Part shown: positions 46,397 through 55,701 of the stretch, piece by piece
Layout: each line of letters begins with the position of its first letter
How positions within the stretch are numbered: position 1 is the first letter of the stretch
Source: Pirellulaceae bacterium
Lineage (GTDB): Bacteria; Planctomycetota; Planctomycetia; Pirellulales; Pirellulaceae
DNA length: 64,000 nt
Assembly (NCBI GenBank): GCA_023382975.1
Contig: JAHDXO010000017.1
Coordinates: 108,853-172,852, forward strand
Direction of reading: 5' to 3'
The notes under the pieces: model-generated
The model's database searches: none
The model's input: the letters and a program-made list of their open reading frames with translations, nothing else
What the model was told of the DNA's origin: nothing
Program-made: the position numbers and the translations under genes

Positions 46397-47869
46397 ATGC
46401 CGACTGTGCTAGTCGTGGATGATGACCGTATGGTCCTGTGCCTGATCAAGAAGGCATTCTGTGAGCGGGGCACGGAGGTACGGACGGCAACCACCGCGAC
46501 CCAAGGTATTGATGCAGTCCGCCGACACCACCCCGACGTGGTGCTCTTGGACGTCAAGCTGCCCGATCTGTCGGGACTGGACATCGTCGCCCAGGTGCGC
46601 GACATCGATCCCGACGTGCCGCTGGTGTACATCACCGTTTCCGAGGCGAGCGACGTGGTGATCCAGGCGATGACCCTGGGGGCCTACGACATCCTGCTCA
46701 AGCCCCTGGATATCGAGCATGTTCAGGACGTGGTGGAACGGGCCTTGGAAGCGCGTCGCGCTGCGCAGTTGCCGGTCAAATTGTCCGAGACGGGGGAACA
46801 CGAGGCAACGGACGGCGACCACCTTGCGTTGTTCGGTCGAAGCCCTCCCATGTTGGAGGTGTACAAGGAAATCGGCCGCGTCGCCGCACAGGACGTGACG
46901 GTTCAGATTTGCGGAGAGAGCGGGACTGGCAAAGAACTGGTCGCCCGCGCGATTCACCAGCACAGCCCTCGGAAAGACTTTCCCTTTCTGGCGGTCAACT
47001 GTGCCGCCCTGACCGAGTCGCTTCTGGAAAGCGATCTGTTCGGCCATGAGAAAGGCGCTTTCACCGGCGCCGACCGGCGCCGGATCGGCAAGTTCGAGCA
47101 GTGCAATCGAGGCACGATTTTCCTGGACGAAGTCGGGGACATGTCGCCGCTGGTGCAGAGCAAGGCCCTGCGGCTGCTCCAGGAGCAGACTTTCGAGCGC
47201 GTCGGCGGCACGGAGACGATCCAGACCGACGTGCGGATCCTTGCCGCCACCAATCGCGAGTTGGAACGGATGGTCGCCAAGGGTGAATTCCGCCTGGACT
47301 TGTTCCACCGCTTGAACGACTACCGCATCGACCTGCCGCCACTTCGCGAGCGGGGCAACGACATCGTCCTGCTGACCGAGCATTTCCTGACCACGTACGG
47401 CAAGGCGTTGGGCAAGCCGATCCACGGGGTGTCGCCCGAAGCGTGGGCGATGTTGAGGCAGCACGCCTGGCCGGGCAACGTGCGCGAATTGCAGACGGTG
47501 CTCAAGAAAGCCGTGCTGCGCGCCACTGCCCCGGTGCTGGTGCCGGAATTCCTGCCCGAGTCGATCAAAGGGAAGCATGTTCCGCAAGGGGACCCGCCTT
47601 CCGACGTCGATTCGCCCCCCGGCGACTTGAAGCTGTTCATCGACGAGCGCTGGAGCGCTGGCTCGTGCAATCTGCATGGCGAGACGGTGGAGATGATGGA
47701 GCGATACTTGATCACACGGGTGCTGCGCGAAGCGGAAGGGAATCAATCCCAGGCGGCCGAGCGATTGGGCATCACGCGCGGCAGCCTGCGGCACAAGATC
47801 CGTTCGCTGGGAATCGTGATCGAACACGTGGTACAGGCAGGGCGGACCGGTCCATTGGAAGGAGAGTAA
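46397..47869 (+). CDS. Sigma-54-dependent response regulator (NtrC family)
   Basis: A 490-residue three-domain transcription activator. The receiver domain (about 1-120) has the acidic VLVVDDD start, the phospho-acceptor Asp in VVLLDVKLPD (about 52) and the conserved Lys in LLKPLD. The AAA+ domain (about 145-390) has Walker A GESGTGKE, the sigma-54 contact loop GAFTGA and Walker B GTIFLDEVGDMS. The C-terminal Fis-type helix-turn-helix ends with NQSQAAERLGITRGSLRHKI. It should activate sigma-54 promoters after phosphorylation. AGGAG lies seven bases before the ATG. A histidine kinase gene follows after 35 bp, its likely partner. Targets are not evident nearby. Confidence 0.95.
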   Translation: MPTVLVVDDDRMVLCLIKKAFCERGTEVRTATTATQGIDAVRRHHPDVVLLDVKLPDLSGLDIVAQVRDIDPDVPLVYITVSEASDVVIQAMTLGAYDILLKPLDIEHVQDVVERALEARRAAQLPVKLSETGEHEATDGDHLALFGRSPPMLEVYKEIGRVAAQDVTVQICGESGTGKELVARAIHQHSPRKDFPFLAVNCAALTESLLESDLFGHEKGAFTGADRRRIGKFEQCNRGTIFLDEVGDMSPLVQSKALRLLQEQTFERVGGTETIQTDVRILAATNRELERMVAKGEFRLDLFHRLNDYRIDLPPLRERGNDIVLLTEHFLTTYGKALGKPIHGVSPEAWAMLRQHAWPGNVRELQTVLKKAVLRATAPVLVPEFLPESIKGKHVPQGDPPSDVDSPPGDLKLFIDERWSAGSCNLHGETVEMMERYLITRVLREAEGNQSQAAERLGITRGSLRHKIRSLGIVIEHVVQAGRTGPLEGE

Positions 47870-47904
47870 TCGAGTCGCGGGGTTGGTTTGGGGGGGACGA
47901 CGTC

Positions 47905-49872
47905 ATGGCGGCAGTGATTCCCGAACCTCGGCGTTTCCGGGCGCGGATTTCCATCCGTTGGCGACTGCTGGCGGCCACGGTCATCGTCGGTGCGGTCGTC
48001 GTGGGGATCGCGTTCAGTGGGCTACAGCGCATCCACGTGCTGAACGCCCGGCTCACACGGATTGTCGATTTCTCGGCCGAAAAAGTGAAGTTGGCCGTTC
48101 TGCTGAAACAGGATCTGGTTGCGGTGACGCGTGCCGAGAAAAACTTAATCCTGGCTCGACAGACGGAGGCGATGATGCACCATGGCGTCGCCATCGACGA
48201 GACCGTGGCGACGATGCGGGAGCACCAGGAGCGGCTGTACGCCCTGGTGGACGAGGACGATCGGCGGCGGTTGGAGCGATTCGCCGAGATTTGGGAGGAG
48301 TGGAAGAACAACCACCGTGCGGTGCGCGAGTTTGCCCAGATCAACTCGCACGGTCGCGCCACCGAACTCGCCCTCGGCAAAGGACGCGAATCCTTCGAGC
48401 AGCTCGAACAGGCTCTGACCGCCGTCGCGATGTTCGCCGACGGCCGGTTTCAGGCCGCGCGCGGCGGCGTCAGCCAATCCGAACTCGCAACCCTGGGCGC
48501 AAAGATGAACATGGTGGCCCAGGTCATGAGTGACGCTGCGCGACTCCAGCAGGTCGAGAAAGAGCTGTTGCTGGCCGCGAGCGAGCAGGACATGGTTCAG
48601 CACAGGCGAGCCCTGCAGGCGTTGCAGAACGAATTGCACGGGCGGCTCCAGGCATTGCAGTCGCTGGCGGCACGAAGCGAACGGCCCTGGCTTGACGAAG
48701 CCGAAGAAGCATTCCAGGACTACGTGCGGACGCTGGCCGAAATGCAGGACTTGGTGGAAACCAAAGGCAGTTTCTTCGTCTACCAATTCGCCCGCGACAT
48801 CGGCGACCCGCTGGCCATGCAATGCGAGCAGATCGTGGATACCATCGTGGCCAGAAACAAGGCGGCCTTGCAGGCGTATCGCGAGGAAAGCCACGGCATC
48901 TACGTCGCCGCCCGGAACACGCTGTTCGGCCTCAGCGCCGTCGGGTTGCTCGTCAGCGTGACCGTCACCTTCGTCACCGGCCAACGCATCGCGGGGGGGT
49001 TGCGCCGGTTGGCCAATTACGCCCGGCAAGTCCAGCAAACCGGAGACCTGTCCCGCGCCGTGCCGTGCGTCGAGAACGACGAGATCGGGATGCTCGCCGA
49101 CGCATTCGACCACATGCGCCAGTCGCTGCACCGCCAGACCAACGAGCGGGCAGCGCTGAACGAGGCCCTGGAACGCAGCAACGAGCAACTCCGGAATTTC
49201 TCCCACACGGTGGCCCACGAGGTCAAGTCGCCTTTGAGCGTTGTTGCGTCGTGCCTGAACCTGCTGGAAGAAAAACACGTGGCCGGTTTCGACGCCGAGA
49301 CGCACGACTTGGTTCAAGACGCATGCACGGCGACCAGGGGCATGCTGGACCTCGTGAATGAACTGCTCGACTTCGCCCGTGTGGACTTCGGCGACCAGGA
49401 GTTTGACGAAGTGGACCTGGAGGCCGTCTTCTATCAGGCGTACGTCGTGATGCGCCCCGCGCTGAAGGATGCCGGCGCGGCACTCACGCACGATCCCCTC
49501 CCCGTCGTCCGCGGAAACGAAATTCAACTTCGCCAACTCCTGCAGAACCTGATCAGCAACGCCGTCAAGTATCGTTCCGACAGGCCGCTCGCGATCCACG
49601 TCGGCGTGGATCCACCGACCGCGCCGGAAGGGGCCACGCACGGAACGTTCCACGTTCGGGACAACGGGATGGGGATTGCGCCCGAACACCGGCAGCACAT
49701 CTTCGACGCGTTCGTGCGACTGAGCCATCCGCGGAACGTCGCCGGCAGCGGAATCGGCTTGGCCTTCTGCAAGCGGATCGTCGAGCACCACGGCGGCCGA
49801 ATCTGGGTCGAATCCGAACCGGACCACGGAAGCGACTTCTGCTTCACCCTGCCCAGGATAACTCCGTGCTGA
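47905..49872 (+). CDS. Membrane sensor histidine kinase with HAMP domain
   Basis: A 655-residue sensor kinase. The first membrane helix is at about 22-42. The periplasmic part is long and helical (about 45-330), like the four-helix-bundle sensors of chemoreceptors (LKQDLVAVTRAEKNLILA). The second helix is near 335-355 (FGLSAVGLLVSVTVTFVTG), followed by a HAMP domain, a coiled segment, HisKA with the phosphorylated His in FSHTVAHEVKSPL, and an ATPase domain (NLISNAVKY, DNGMGIAP, GSGIGLAFCKRIVEHHGG). The first ATG compatible with a short cytoplasmic tail was chosen; a G-rich stretch precedes it. It is probably in one operon with the NtrC-type gene. The signal is unknown. Confidence 0.93.
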   Translation: MAAVIPEPRRFRARISIRWRLLAATVIVGAVVVGIAFSGLQRIHVLNARLTRIVDFSAEKVKLAVLLKQDLVAVTRAEKNLILARQTEAMMHHGVAIDETVATMREHQERLYALVDEDDRRRLERFAEIWEEWKNNHRAVREFAQINSHGRATELALGKGRESFEQLEQALTAVAMFADGRFQAARGGVSQSELATLGAKMNMVAQVMSDAARLQQVEKELLLAASEQDMVQHRRALQALQNELHGRLQALQSLAARSERPWLDEAEEAFQDYVRTLAEMQDLVETKGSFFVYQFARDIGDPLAMQCEQIVDTIVARNKAALQAYREESHGIYVAARNTLFGLSAVGLLVSVTVTFVTGQRIAGGLRRLANYARQVQQTGDLSRAVPCVENDEIGMLADAFDHMRQSLHRQTNERAALNEALERSNEQLRNFSHTVAHEVKSPLSVVASCLNLLEEKHVAGFDAETHDLVQDACTATRGMLDLVNELLDFARVDFGDQEFDEVDLEAVFYQAYVVMRPALKDAGAALTHDPLPVVRGNEIQLRQLLQNLISNAVKYRSDRPLAIHVGVDPPTAPEGATHGTFHVRDNGMGIAPEHRQHIFDAFVRLSHPRNVAGSGIGLAFCKRIVEHHGGRIWVESEPDHGSDFCFTLPRITPC

Positions 49873-49888
49873 CCGCGCCGCGTTCCGT

Positions 49889-50806
49889 TCACCGATGATA
49901 TACGTCCAGGGCCGTATTCAGCCGTGCGACGGCACTTTCCAACCGGTCCAGAGCGGATTCTGCGCGATCCCACTGCTCCGCTTTGCCCACCTCTTCCATA
50001 CGGCCAGCCGCACGGACGACAGGATGGGCCCCAAAGTTCGAGACAAGCCCCTTGAGGCTGTGCGCCGCGCGTTCGATGGCCGGACCATCGCGGTTCGTCA
50101 CCCCTTCACGCATTGCCCTGATGAGTCCCGGCGAATCCTCGTCGAATACCTGAACGAAGTCGAGAAACAGACCGCGATCCCCGCCCAGTCGCTTCAGCGA
50201 GCCCTCGAGGTCGACCATCGGCTGTCCGTCCAGCCATTCATCAGGCAACGTCTCAACTTCCACCGCGTGCGCCATGTGCGCATCGCCCGGGTTGGAATGG
50301 ATGGCCGACGGGGTGGCTTGACGACCCATCCGGCCCGCGCCGCCGTGACTCTGCACCAGGCTTTCCACCACCGCCAGCAGACGCTTCACGTCGACCGGCT
50401 TGGTCAGCACCGCGTCGACGCCCTCGGAGGTAAGTTCGTTCCAACTGCTCTCCGAGAGGTGGGTGGTCAAGGCAATGATCGGCGTGTGCCTGTCGGCGGT
50501 TGCCTCGTATTGGCGAATGATGGCCGTCGCTTGACCACCGTCCAAAACCGGCATTTTGACGTCCAACACGACGACGTCGAAACTGCCCTCCTGGTATCGC
50601 TCGACCGCTTCCTGTCCGTCGCAGGCAACCGTGACTCGGTATCCGGCCCGGGTCAAGAGACGCTCGATGATACGTCGATTGGCCGAAGTATCGTCGGCCA
50701 CCAGCACGGAAAGCAGGCGACCGGAGACCGGCGGTTCGGCGGACGTCCGCTCGCCGCGGTTTGCATTCGTGTCAGCAGATGAGCGTGCTTTCGTTTCATC
50801 CGACAT
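49889..50806 (-). CDS. Receiver-Hpt phosphotransfer protein
   Basis: A 305-residue signalling protein with a receiver domain (about 32-155: acidic pair Asp38-Asp39, phospho-acceptor Asp82 in VVVLDVKMPVLDGG, Lys in AVLTKPVD) and a C-terminal histidine phosphotransfer domain (about 205-305; phospho-His249 in AAHSLKGLVSNFGA). No DNA-binding domain is present. It fits a phosphorelay intermediate. It is convergent with the histidine kinase gene, 16 bp between stops, so it may connect the two regulators of this locus. AAGG lies a few bases before the start; a 20-residue longer start is less likely. Confidence 0.9.
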   Translation of the reverse strand: MSDETKARSSADTNANRGERTSAEPPVSGRLLSVLVADDTSANRRIIERLLTRAGYRVTVACDGQEAVERYQEGSFDVVVLDVKMPVLDGGQATAIIRQYEATADRHTPIIALTTHLSESSWNELTSEGVDAVLTKPVDVKRLLAVVESLVQSHGGAGRMGRQATPSAIHSNPGDAHMAHAVEVETLPDEWLDGQPMVDLEGSLKRLGGDRGLFLDFVQVFDEDSPGLIRAMREGVTNRDGPAIERAAHSLKGLVSNFGAHPVVRAAGRMEEVGKAEQWDRAESALDRLESAVARLNTALDVYHR

Positions 50807-51450
50807 GGGAGACCTTAATCGCTTCGGAAGCCGCCGAACGTCGATCCAAATCGAAATCGTCCACAATCAGGACGGTGATAGTTCTCATCGGAATACTAAG
50901 ACGAGGAGCGTTGCATGGAAAGAGATATCGACCAATTGCTCCGTGCAAAATCGATGCCCAATACACCGAATCACGGTATCGCCAGGAACGTCCCGACGCG
51001 GCCCCAAAGCCACGTTCGGTGTTTGGCCGAGCGGCGACCAGACTGGCCGACATGGAACCAGCATGACAAGGTTCCGTAGTCCGGCAAAACGACCGCACTG
51101 GACCGGCAGTGCGCCTTCAACGGACGAGACCAAGCGAACAAGTTGGCATTTTCTCGGCGAAGGCGTCCGAGATGCTGGACGGCGAGGCGACTTGGTACGG
51201 CGTTTGCGGACCAGCATCACCGCCGGAACTTAGGTATTTACGACGTGTCCCGAATCGCGAAATTCCAGTCTGGAAAGGAGGTGTCTGGCTGCCGAGCGAT
51301 TCGAAGCAAGTAACAGGGCAACGCAAATCTTGCGCTCCGTTTCTTGCAGGGCTTGTGTTCAAGCCAGCAGGCGGAGTGAAGTAGTTCGTTCAGAGAATTC
51401 AACAGGCGCGGAGCGATCTCCTCGTCAACAAAACCAAAAGGAACGATGAA
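50807..51450. other. Intergenic region with one doubtful small ORF
   Basis: This 644-bp gap between the divergent REC-Hpt and PRC-barrel genes shows no recognisable gene. It contains the small frame at 50915-51067 described separately. It must also hold the promoters of both flanking genes. AAAGGAA at about 51439-51445 is the ribosome binding site of the PRC-barrel gene. Confidence 0.5.
50915..51067 (+). CDS. Doubtful small ORF, 50 residues, hypothetical
   Basis: A short frame starting MERDIDQLLRAKS after a good Shine-Dalgarno (GAGGAG, spaced six bases). The first 15 residues look protein-like, but the rest is Arg/Pro/Trp-rich and resembles translated non-coding sequence. It may be a tiny gene, the 5' remnant of a broken one, or chance. 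No function can be proposed. Confidence 0.2.
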
Positions 51451-52098
51451 ATGAAAACGCAATGGTTGTGGACAATGTTGAGCGGCTTGGCAATTTCCTT
51501 GGCAGCATTCGCCGTGATGGCGGAGCCGCCGCGAAGCACCGATATTCCACCAAGTGAACAGGCCACACCGCCTGTCGAGGAAGAGGTGGAAGGTCCAGAC
51601 GAGGCACAAACGGAAGAGCCGGCCGCGGAGCAGACCCGCGGCATCGCTTGCCGCGCCAGCGATCTGATCGGGATGTCGGTACAGAACAAGGACGGCGAGG
51701 CCCTCGGTTCCGTGAAGGATTTGGTGTTCGATCCGGAAACCGGAACCATCAGCTATGCGGCTTTGGCGCGAGGTGGACTTCTGGGGATCGGCGAAAAGCT
51801 AGTCGCTGTTCCCTGGGAGGCCTTCGAGTGTCAAGTGAAAAAACACGAGCAGCGGGCCTTCCGCCCCGACGATCAACCGGAGACGACCGAGCTTTCCAAG
51901 GTCGAGTTGATTCTGGACGTGGATGCCGAGACACTCGACCAACACCCCGGGTTTGACAAGAACAATTGGCCCGCATCGGGCGACGAAAGCCTGAAGAAGG
52001 GGGAGACGCAACCGGTCGAGGAACCCGTCGAGGAAAGCCCGCCTGTCGAGCTGCCGGGAAATCCGGCGGACACGGTCCCCGAGAAACCGCTGGGCTAA
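51451..52098 (+). CDS. Secreted PRC-barrel domain protein
   Basis: A 215-residue exported protein. The signal peptide (MLSGLAISLAAFAVMA) is followed by an acidic Pro/Glu linker, then a PRC-barrel fold at about 65-130 (ASDLIGMSVQNKDGEALG, VKDLVFDPETGTISYAAL, LVAVPWEAF). An acidic, Pro-rich tail ends the protein. PRC-barrel domains bind RNA or protein partners in other settings; secreted forms in planctomycetes are uncharacterised. AAAGGAA precedes the ATG. No functional partner is evident. Confidence 0.85.
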   Translation: MKTQWLWTMLSGLAISLAAFAVMAEPPRSTDIPPSEQATPPVEEEVEGPDEAQTEEPAAEQTRGIACRASDLIGMSVQNKDGEALGSVKDLVFDPETGTISYAALARGGLLGIGEKLVAVPWEAFECQVKKHEQRAFRPDDQPETTELSKVELILDVDAETLDQHPGFDKNNWPASGDESLKKGETQPVEEPVEESPPVELPGNPADTVPEKPLG

Positions 52099-52238
52099 CC
52101 AAGCGGGATCGCCCGCGCGCCGTACCCAACGGCGTTGGGGTATACGGACGTTGGATGCTGCGAGCGTCCAATCTCCGGGAGCAGACTTTCGGCCCGGACG
52201 AAATCGTCCGGGCCGAGTCTCGTTTGCCACGGCACTCG

Positions 52239-53024
52239 CTAGTTGGACACATCGGCCGCCAATGAGTTGGTCGCCAGGACATTCGTTGCCGCCGATTGCA
52301 GCCAGGCTTCCAACAAGTCTCCCACCGTCGCGTGTCCGTAGTGGACTTGGGCCGCCGAGGACCAGTCCGTGCCGTCCACCCCGTCGCCGAGGAACGCGAC
52401 GAATTTCCGCTTGCCACCACGCGCTAGCAAAAACGAAACGAGGGAATAACCCCGGGCATAGGAAGATAGGGAATTCTCCGGGTATTCGCCCAACGCGAAT
52501 GTCGGTTCCAAGATCCTTGCCTGGCCAGCATCCAGATAGTCCGGCAGCAGCTTCTCCAAATCGCCTCGTTCGTGCCGATGCTCAACGGAGACACAGGCAC
52601 CTTCCTCCGCCCACCATGGCAGACGGCGACCGAAGTGCGTCGCAAATATCGCATGCATGACTTCGTGTGGCACAACGCTGCGCAGCAGCACTTGGCGAGG
52701 CCCTTGCAAGCGCATCTCCCACCGCCTCGGCCGACGTCGATCGAACTCGTAAGTTGTCCTGCCTCGCACGTTCAACCAATCTCCCACTGCCGCCGAAACA
52801 ACGCACGGATCGTCCCAGGGCGGCAGCTCGAATCCGAACCAGTCCAGAGCAAACTGCTTGCGACAATGCTCGGCCCGTTCCCCGATTTCCCTGGCAAGAT
52901 CCTGCGTATCGGCCGTCACGATGAAATTTCGAGTGCGAAAACTGGCGCCAAACGCCTGCCCGGACAAGCAGGCCAGGAGAGCTAGATGCAGAGTTAGACG
53001 CTTTGGGTTAAGCAAGCTGGGCAT
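52239..53024 (-). CDS. Secreted gluzincin-like metallopeptidase (peptidase MA-like)
   Basis: A 261-residue exported protein. After the signal peptide the catalytic-looking zinc motif HEVMH appears in VVPHEVMHAIF. About 18 residues later comes WWAEEGACVSVE, whose Glu could be the third ligand. FALGEYP and GYSLVSFLL follow, as in the peptidase MA-type group. An active zinc peptidase is therefore plausible, with unknown substrate. The N-terminal half has a strand pattern (RNFIVTADTQDLAREIGERAE) also seen in this group. It faces the PRC-barrel gene (140 bp between stops). Confidence 0.7.
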   Translation of the reverse strand: MPSLLNPKRLTLHLALLACLSGQAFGASFRTRNFIVTADTQDLAREIGERAEHCRKQFALDWFGFELPPWDDPCVVSAAVGDWLNVRGRTTYEFDRRRPRRWEMRLQGPRQVLLRSVVPHEVMHAIFATHFGRRLPWWAEEGACVSVEHRHERGDLEKLLPDYLDAGQARILEPTFALGEYPENSLSSYARGYSLVSFLLARGGKRKFVAFLGDGVDGTDWSSAAQVHYGHATVGDLLEAWLQSAATNVLATNSLAADVSN

Positions 53025-53324
53025 TGTACCTCGCGGCGGGAGTACCAGTGAAGTTCAAAGGGACGGAGTGACCTTGTTGGTGTGACGATAGCGGAACCAA
53101 GTACATTCAACCCGACAAAACGACAATCGTTTTTCGAATCGAGATTATTCATGGATCCCGGCGGAAGGACTGTCGACACCACAAAGTAGCGAGTTTGCGG
53201 CGAAGCCGGAATCATGAATTCAGGGGGGATTTGGCGACGATGAGTTTGGAGGCGAGGTTAAGTGTCGGTGGCCGTTTGAGGCGACCGTTGTGAGGACGGA
53301 TAGATGGGGGATGCAATCCGGCGC
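53025..53324. other. Intergenic gap without recognisable features
   Basis: 300 bp between the metallopeptidase-like gene and the methyltransferase gene, both on the minus strand. No coding frame, hairpin or repeat stood out; it probably contains the promoter of the metallopeptidase-like gene. Confidence 0.5.
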
Positions 53325-54284
53325 TCAGAGATTCGAGTCAGACCCACGTGATTGGTATTCCCAGATTTGCCAGAGGTGTTTCATGGGAGGCTGTGCAGTC
53401 CGAAATTGCCAATTCCACGACTGCGTCACCAACAGCAAGAACATCATCCGCGTTGTGTGGACTGGGTGACGCATGGCGAATGGTAGCAAGTGGCTCCATT
53501 GCCTGAGGCTGAACAGGGAACGCTTCCCATGCCGGAGCCACTCCTCCGATGTCCACTGATAATCCTGCGTCGCATCCCGCTGATGGATGAGATTGAAATA
53601 CGGGCACGCACAACGTTGTAGTTGGCCCAACGTGGGGTAGTAGCCGCCAAAACCGCGTACGAGCCATGCGTAGTGAAAATTGTGGGATCCCCACGGGAAA
53701 GACCACGGGCTTGCCATCGCAACCCGTGGGGGGATCTGCGCGGAATCGAAATGAATCGTCGTGTTGATCAGTCTCCGGCTCGTCGAATGCGGATCGATGC
53801 AACGATGACAAACGGCGAAAAACTCGGCATAGATCGCATCCGCGCGCCCTTTGCAAGCATCTTCTAGCTGGACAAAATGTTCGATCGACCCGTTGGCGAC
53901 TACGGCATCGAAGCGGTTGTCCCAGCGCTCACCGACATTCCGGTAATCGAGCAGATGCACGTCCAACTCGCGCTGCCTGCAGTATTCGACTTGAGGCAAC
54001 GAGATTGTCACCCCCACGCCCGTCGCTCCTCGACGACGCACCTCGTCCAGAAGGCTGCCATTGCCGCAGCCAATGTCCAGGATTCGCGAACCCGCCCGGC
54101 AATCCACGGCATCCAATAGAAAACGGATCTGTTTGTGCTGTGCCTCCTGGTAGGAAAGGGTCGGATCCCCGTCGTAGAAACCCTCGGTGTAGTCCAGGAC
54201 ACCGCTGCGCCGAAACACGCGATCCCAAAACTCGTAGCATTGCGATGTCGTTTTCGAGAACTTCGAATGCAGGGCCACGCTCAT
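53325..54284 (-). CDS. SAM-dependent methyltransferase, cyclopropane-synthase-like
   Basis: A 319-residue class I methyltransferase. Motif I is ILDIGCGNGSLLDEV, followed by GVTISLPQVEYC (the GxTxSxxQ pattern of cyclopropane fatty acid synthase-like and mycolic acid methyltransferase-like enzymes). FDAVVANGSIEHF is the acidic post-motif. The protein ends with a long C-terminal segment rich in Trp and His. The product (lipid, small molecule or sugar) is unknown. GAGGA lies seven bases before the ATG; a start 43 residues earlier would run through the hairpin repeats. The PDZ gene lies 110 bp upstream on the same strand. Confidence 0.83.
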   Translation of the reverse strand: MSVALHSKFSKTTSQCYEFWDRVFRRSGVLDYTEGFYDGDPTLSYQEAQHKQIRFLLDAVDCRAGSRILDIGCGNGSLLDEVRRRGATGVGVTISLPQVEYCRQRELDVHLLDYRNVGERWDNRFDAVVANGSIEHFVQLEDACKGRADAIYAEFFAVCHRCIDPHSTSRRLINTTIHFDSAQIPPRVAMASPWSFPWGSHNFHYAWLVRGFGGYYPTLGQLQRCACPYFNLIHQRDATQDYQWTSEEWLRHGKRSLFSLRQWSHLLPFAMRHPVHTTRMMFLLLVTQSWNWQFRTAQPPMKHLWQIWEYQSRGSDSNL

Positions 54285-54314
54285 GGTTGGTTCCTCGTTT
54301 CTGAGTCGCATGCT

Positions 54315-54358
54315 GGACGGCCTTTCCAGGCCGTCCGGTCGGCCCCGAAGGGCCGACC
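54315..54358. repeat. Two tandem hairpins between PDZ and methyltransferase genes
   Basis: Two perfect 9-bp stems with 4-base loops follow each other without a gap: 54315-54323 with 54328-54336 and 54337-54345 with 54350-54358. They lie between the PDZ stop and the methyltransferase start, both on the minus strand. There is no T-tract. They could act as an mRNA barrier or be a dispersed palindrome. Confidence 0.7.
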
Positions 54359-54394
54359 TGCGTCCAAATCCGGCAGTTGTTCCTTCGACCATCC

Positions 54395-55249
54395 TCAGCG
54401 ACGGTGTCGCCAATGTCGCGAGTGAACGTGGCGATGATGAACGTGTCGGCGATGCCCACCACAGTGCGTTCCTCCGTGGTAGCCGCGGTTGTCAACAGGA
54501 GCATAAACATCCTTCTGGAAAGGACCCGAGTCGGATTTCTGGACCGCCCCCTCCTGATCGAAACCCCGGAAGAACCGCTCCTGGCGTCCCATCTCATCGC
54601 TGGGAGAATGCTCCGTCATATCGACCCAAACGTCAAACGAGCGGCCGTTGCGTTGATAACGGATCATCGCCAACCCGTCCGTTTCGGCCGTCATCCCTAG
54701 TCGGCTGTCGAATTCGGCCTCGCTGGCGACCGCGTGCCCGTTGACCGAGATGATCTCGTCGTGGGCCCGCAGTCCTGCCCGAGCCGCGACGCTGCCCGAG
54801 GCAACCTCGGAAACGCGCAGAGCTCCGTCGCCGGCCTCCAATCGTGCGCCAAGATGCGTACGAGACGAAACCGCGGATCTCGCTTCCGGCCCGGTTCGAA
54901 GATCCGTCTCCGCCGCCGCGTCGGAGTCCACTTGCACATCCCCTTCCACATCCCCTTCCATGTCTAGGTCCGTCTCGACCTGGGCCGCGGCACGGCCTCG
55001 TGCCTCCGCCTCGATTCCTTCCGCCGGTTCAACGGCCGTGTCGGCCGCTTCGCCAGCGGCGCGGGGTGCCTGCGATGCAGGGTCAGGGTCCTCCACGGCA
55101 GGAGGGAGGTCCTCGGGCACTGGTGGCACCTCGATCGGCTGAGCTGCCAATGGATACGCAACCAGCAAGCAAAGAACACCCGCGCTCAAGGACATGGTTG
55201 CCCGCACGCCTACCAGACGTGCCCACCGATTGGTCTTCATCTTCCTCAT
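54395..55249 (-). CDS. Secreted PDZ-domain protein with His-rich C-terminus
   Basis: A 284-residue exported protein. A signal peptide is followed by about 90 residues of acidic, Ala/Asp/Glu-rich repeats. A PDZ domain spans about 130-215 (LGARLEAGDGALRVSEVA, ARAGLRAHDEIISVNGHAV). The last 25 residues are extremely His/Arg-rich (RRHVHHRHVHSRHW), suitable for metal binding. There is no protease domain, so it is probably a binding or scaffolding protein in the periplasm. AGGAA lies seven bases before the chosen ATG; an ATG three codons later is an alternative. Confidence 0.8.
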   Translation of the reverse strand: MRKMKTNRWARLVGVRATMSLSAGVLCLLVAYPLAAQPIEVPPVPEDLPPAVEDPDPASQAPRAAGEAADTAVEPAEGIEAEARGRAAAQVETDLDMEGDVEGDVQVDSDAAAETDLRTGPEARSAVSSRTHLGARLEAGDGALRVSEVASGSVAARAGLRAHDEIISVNGHAVASEAEFDSRLGMTAETDGLAMIRYQRNGRSFDVWVDMTEHSPSDEMGRQERFFRGFDQEGAVQKSDSGPFQKDVYAPVDNRGYHGGTHCGGHRRHVHHRHVHSRHWRHRR

Positions 55250-55701
55250 CCTAGCGTTCCTTTCAAGAAGGTGTGCAGAAAGACGGGACGGGACGGCACT
55301 ATGCCGCCCCCTGACGTCGGCGAACCAACCGCAACATCGCGACGCCCGCCGTTGGGAGTTGATTCATTCAGCAAAGCTCGTGCCACGTTCCTCGTTCATC
55401 CTCGCCATGCGGAACGTCCGCCACGTCGCCGAACGCCCTTCAGTCCTACGATCGGTGAACGTCGGTGAAGCTCGCGCACATCAGCGAAAAGTTGGTCGGC
55501 GGACGGCCACGTTGGCTCGGAGATGACCAGGCACCATCAACTGCTCCCGGGTCTCGGCCATCGGACTGATGCTGCGACGGCCACCACCCGCTGTTCCATC
55601 GCTGCATTTCAGTTACCGAGCCGCCTGACGTCGAGTGCCACCGGGACTCTTTCCGGACAGCCTTCTCGCTATCAGATTCGGATCCGCGATCTTTCATCCG
55701 T
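55250..55701. other. Intergenic region without a recognisable gene
   Basis: A 452-bp stretch between two minus-strand genes. The reading frames here are short and look like chance. The right end would carry the terminator of the GH99/71-like gene and the left end the promoter of the PDZ gene; neither was seen clearly. Confidence 0.5.
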
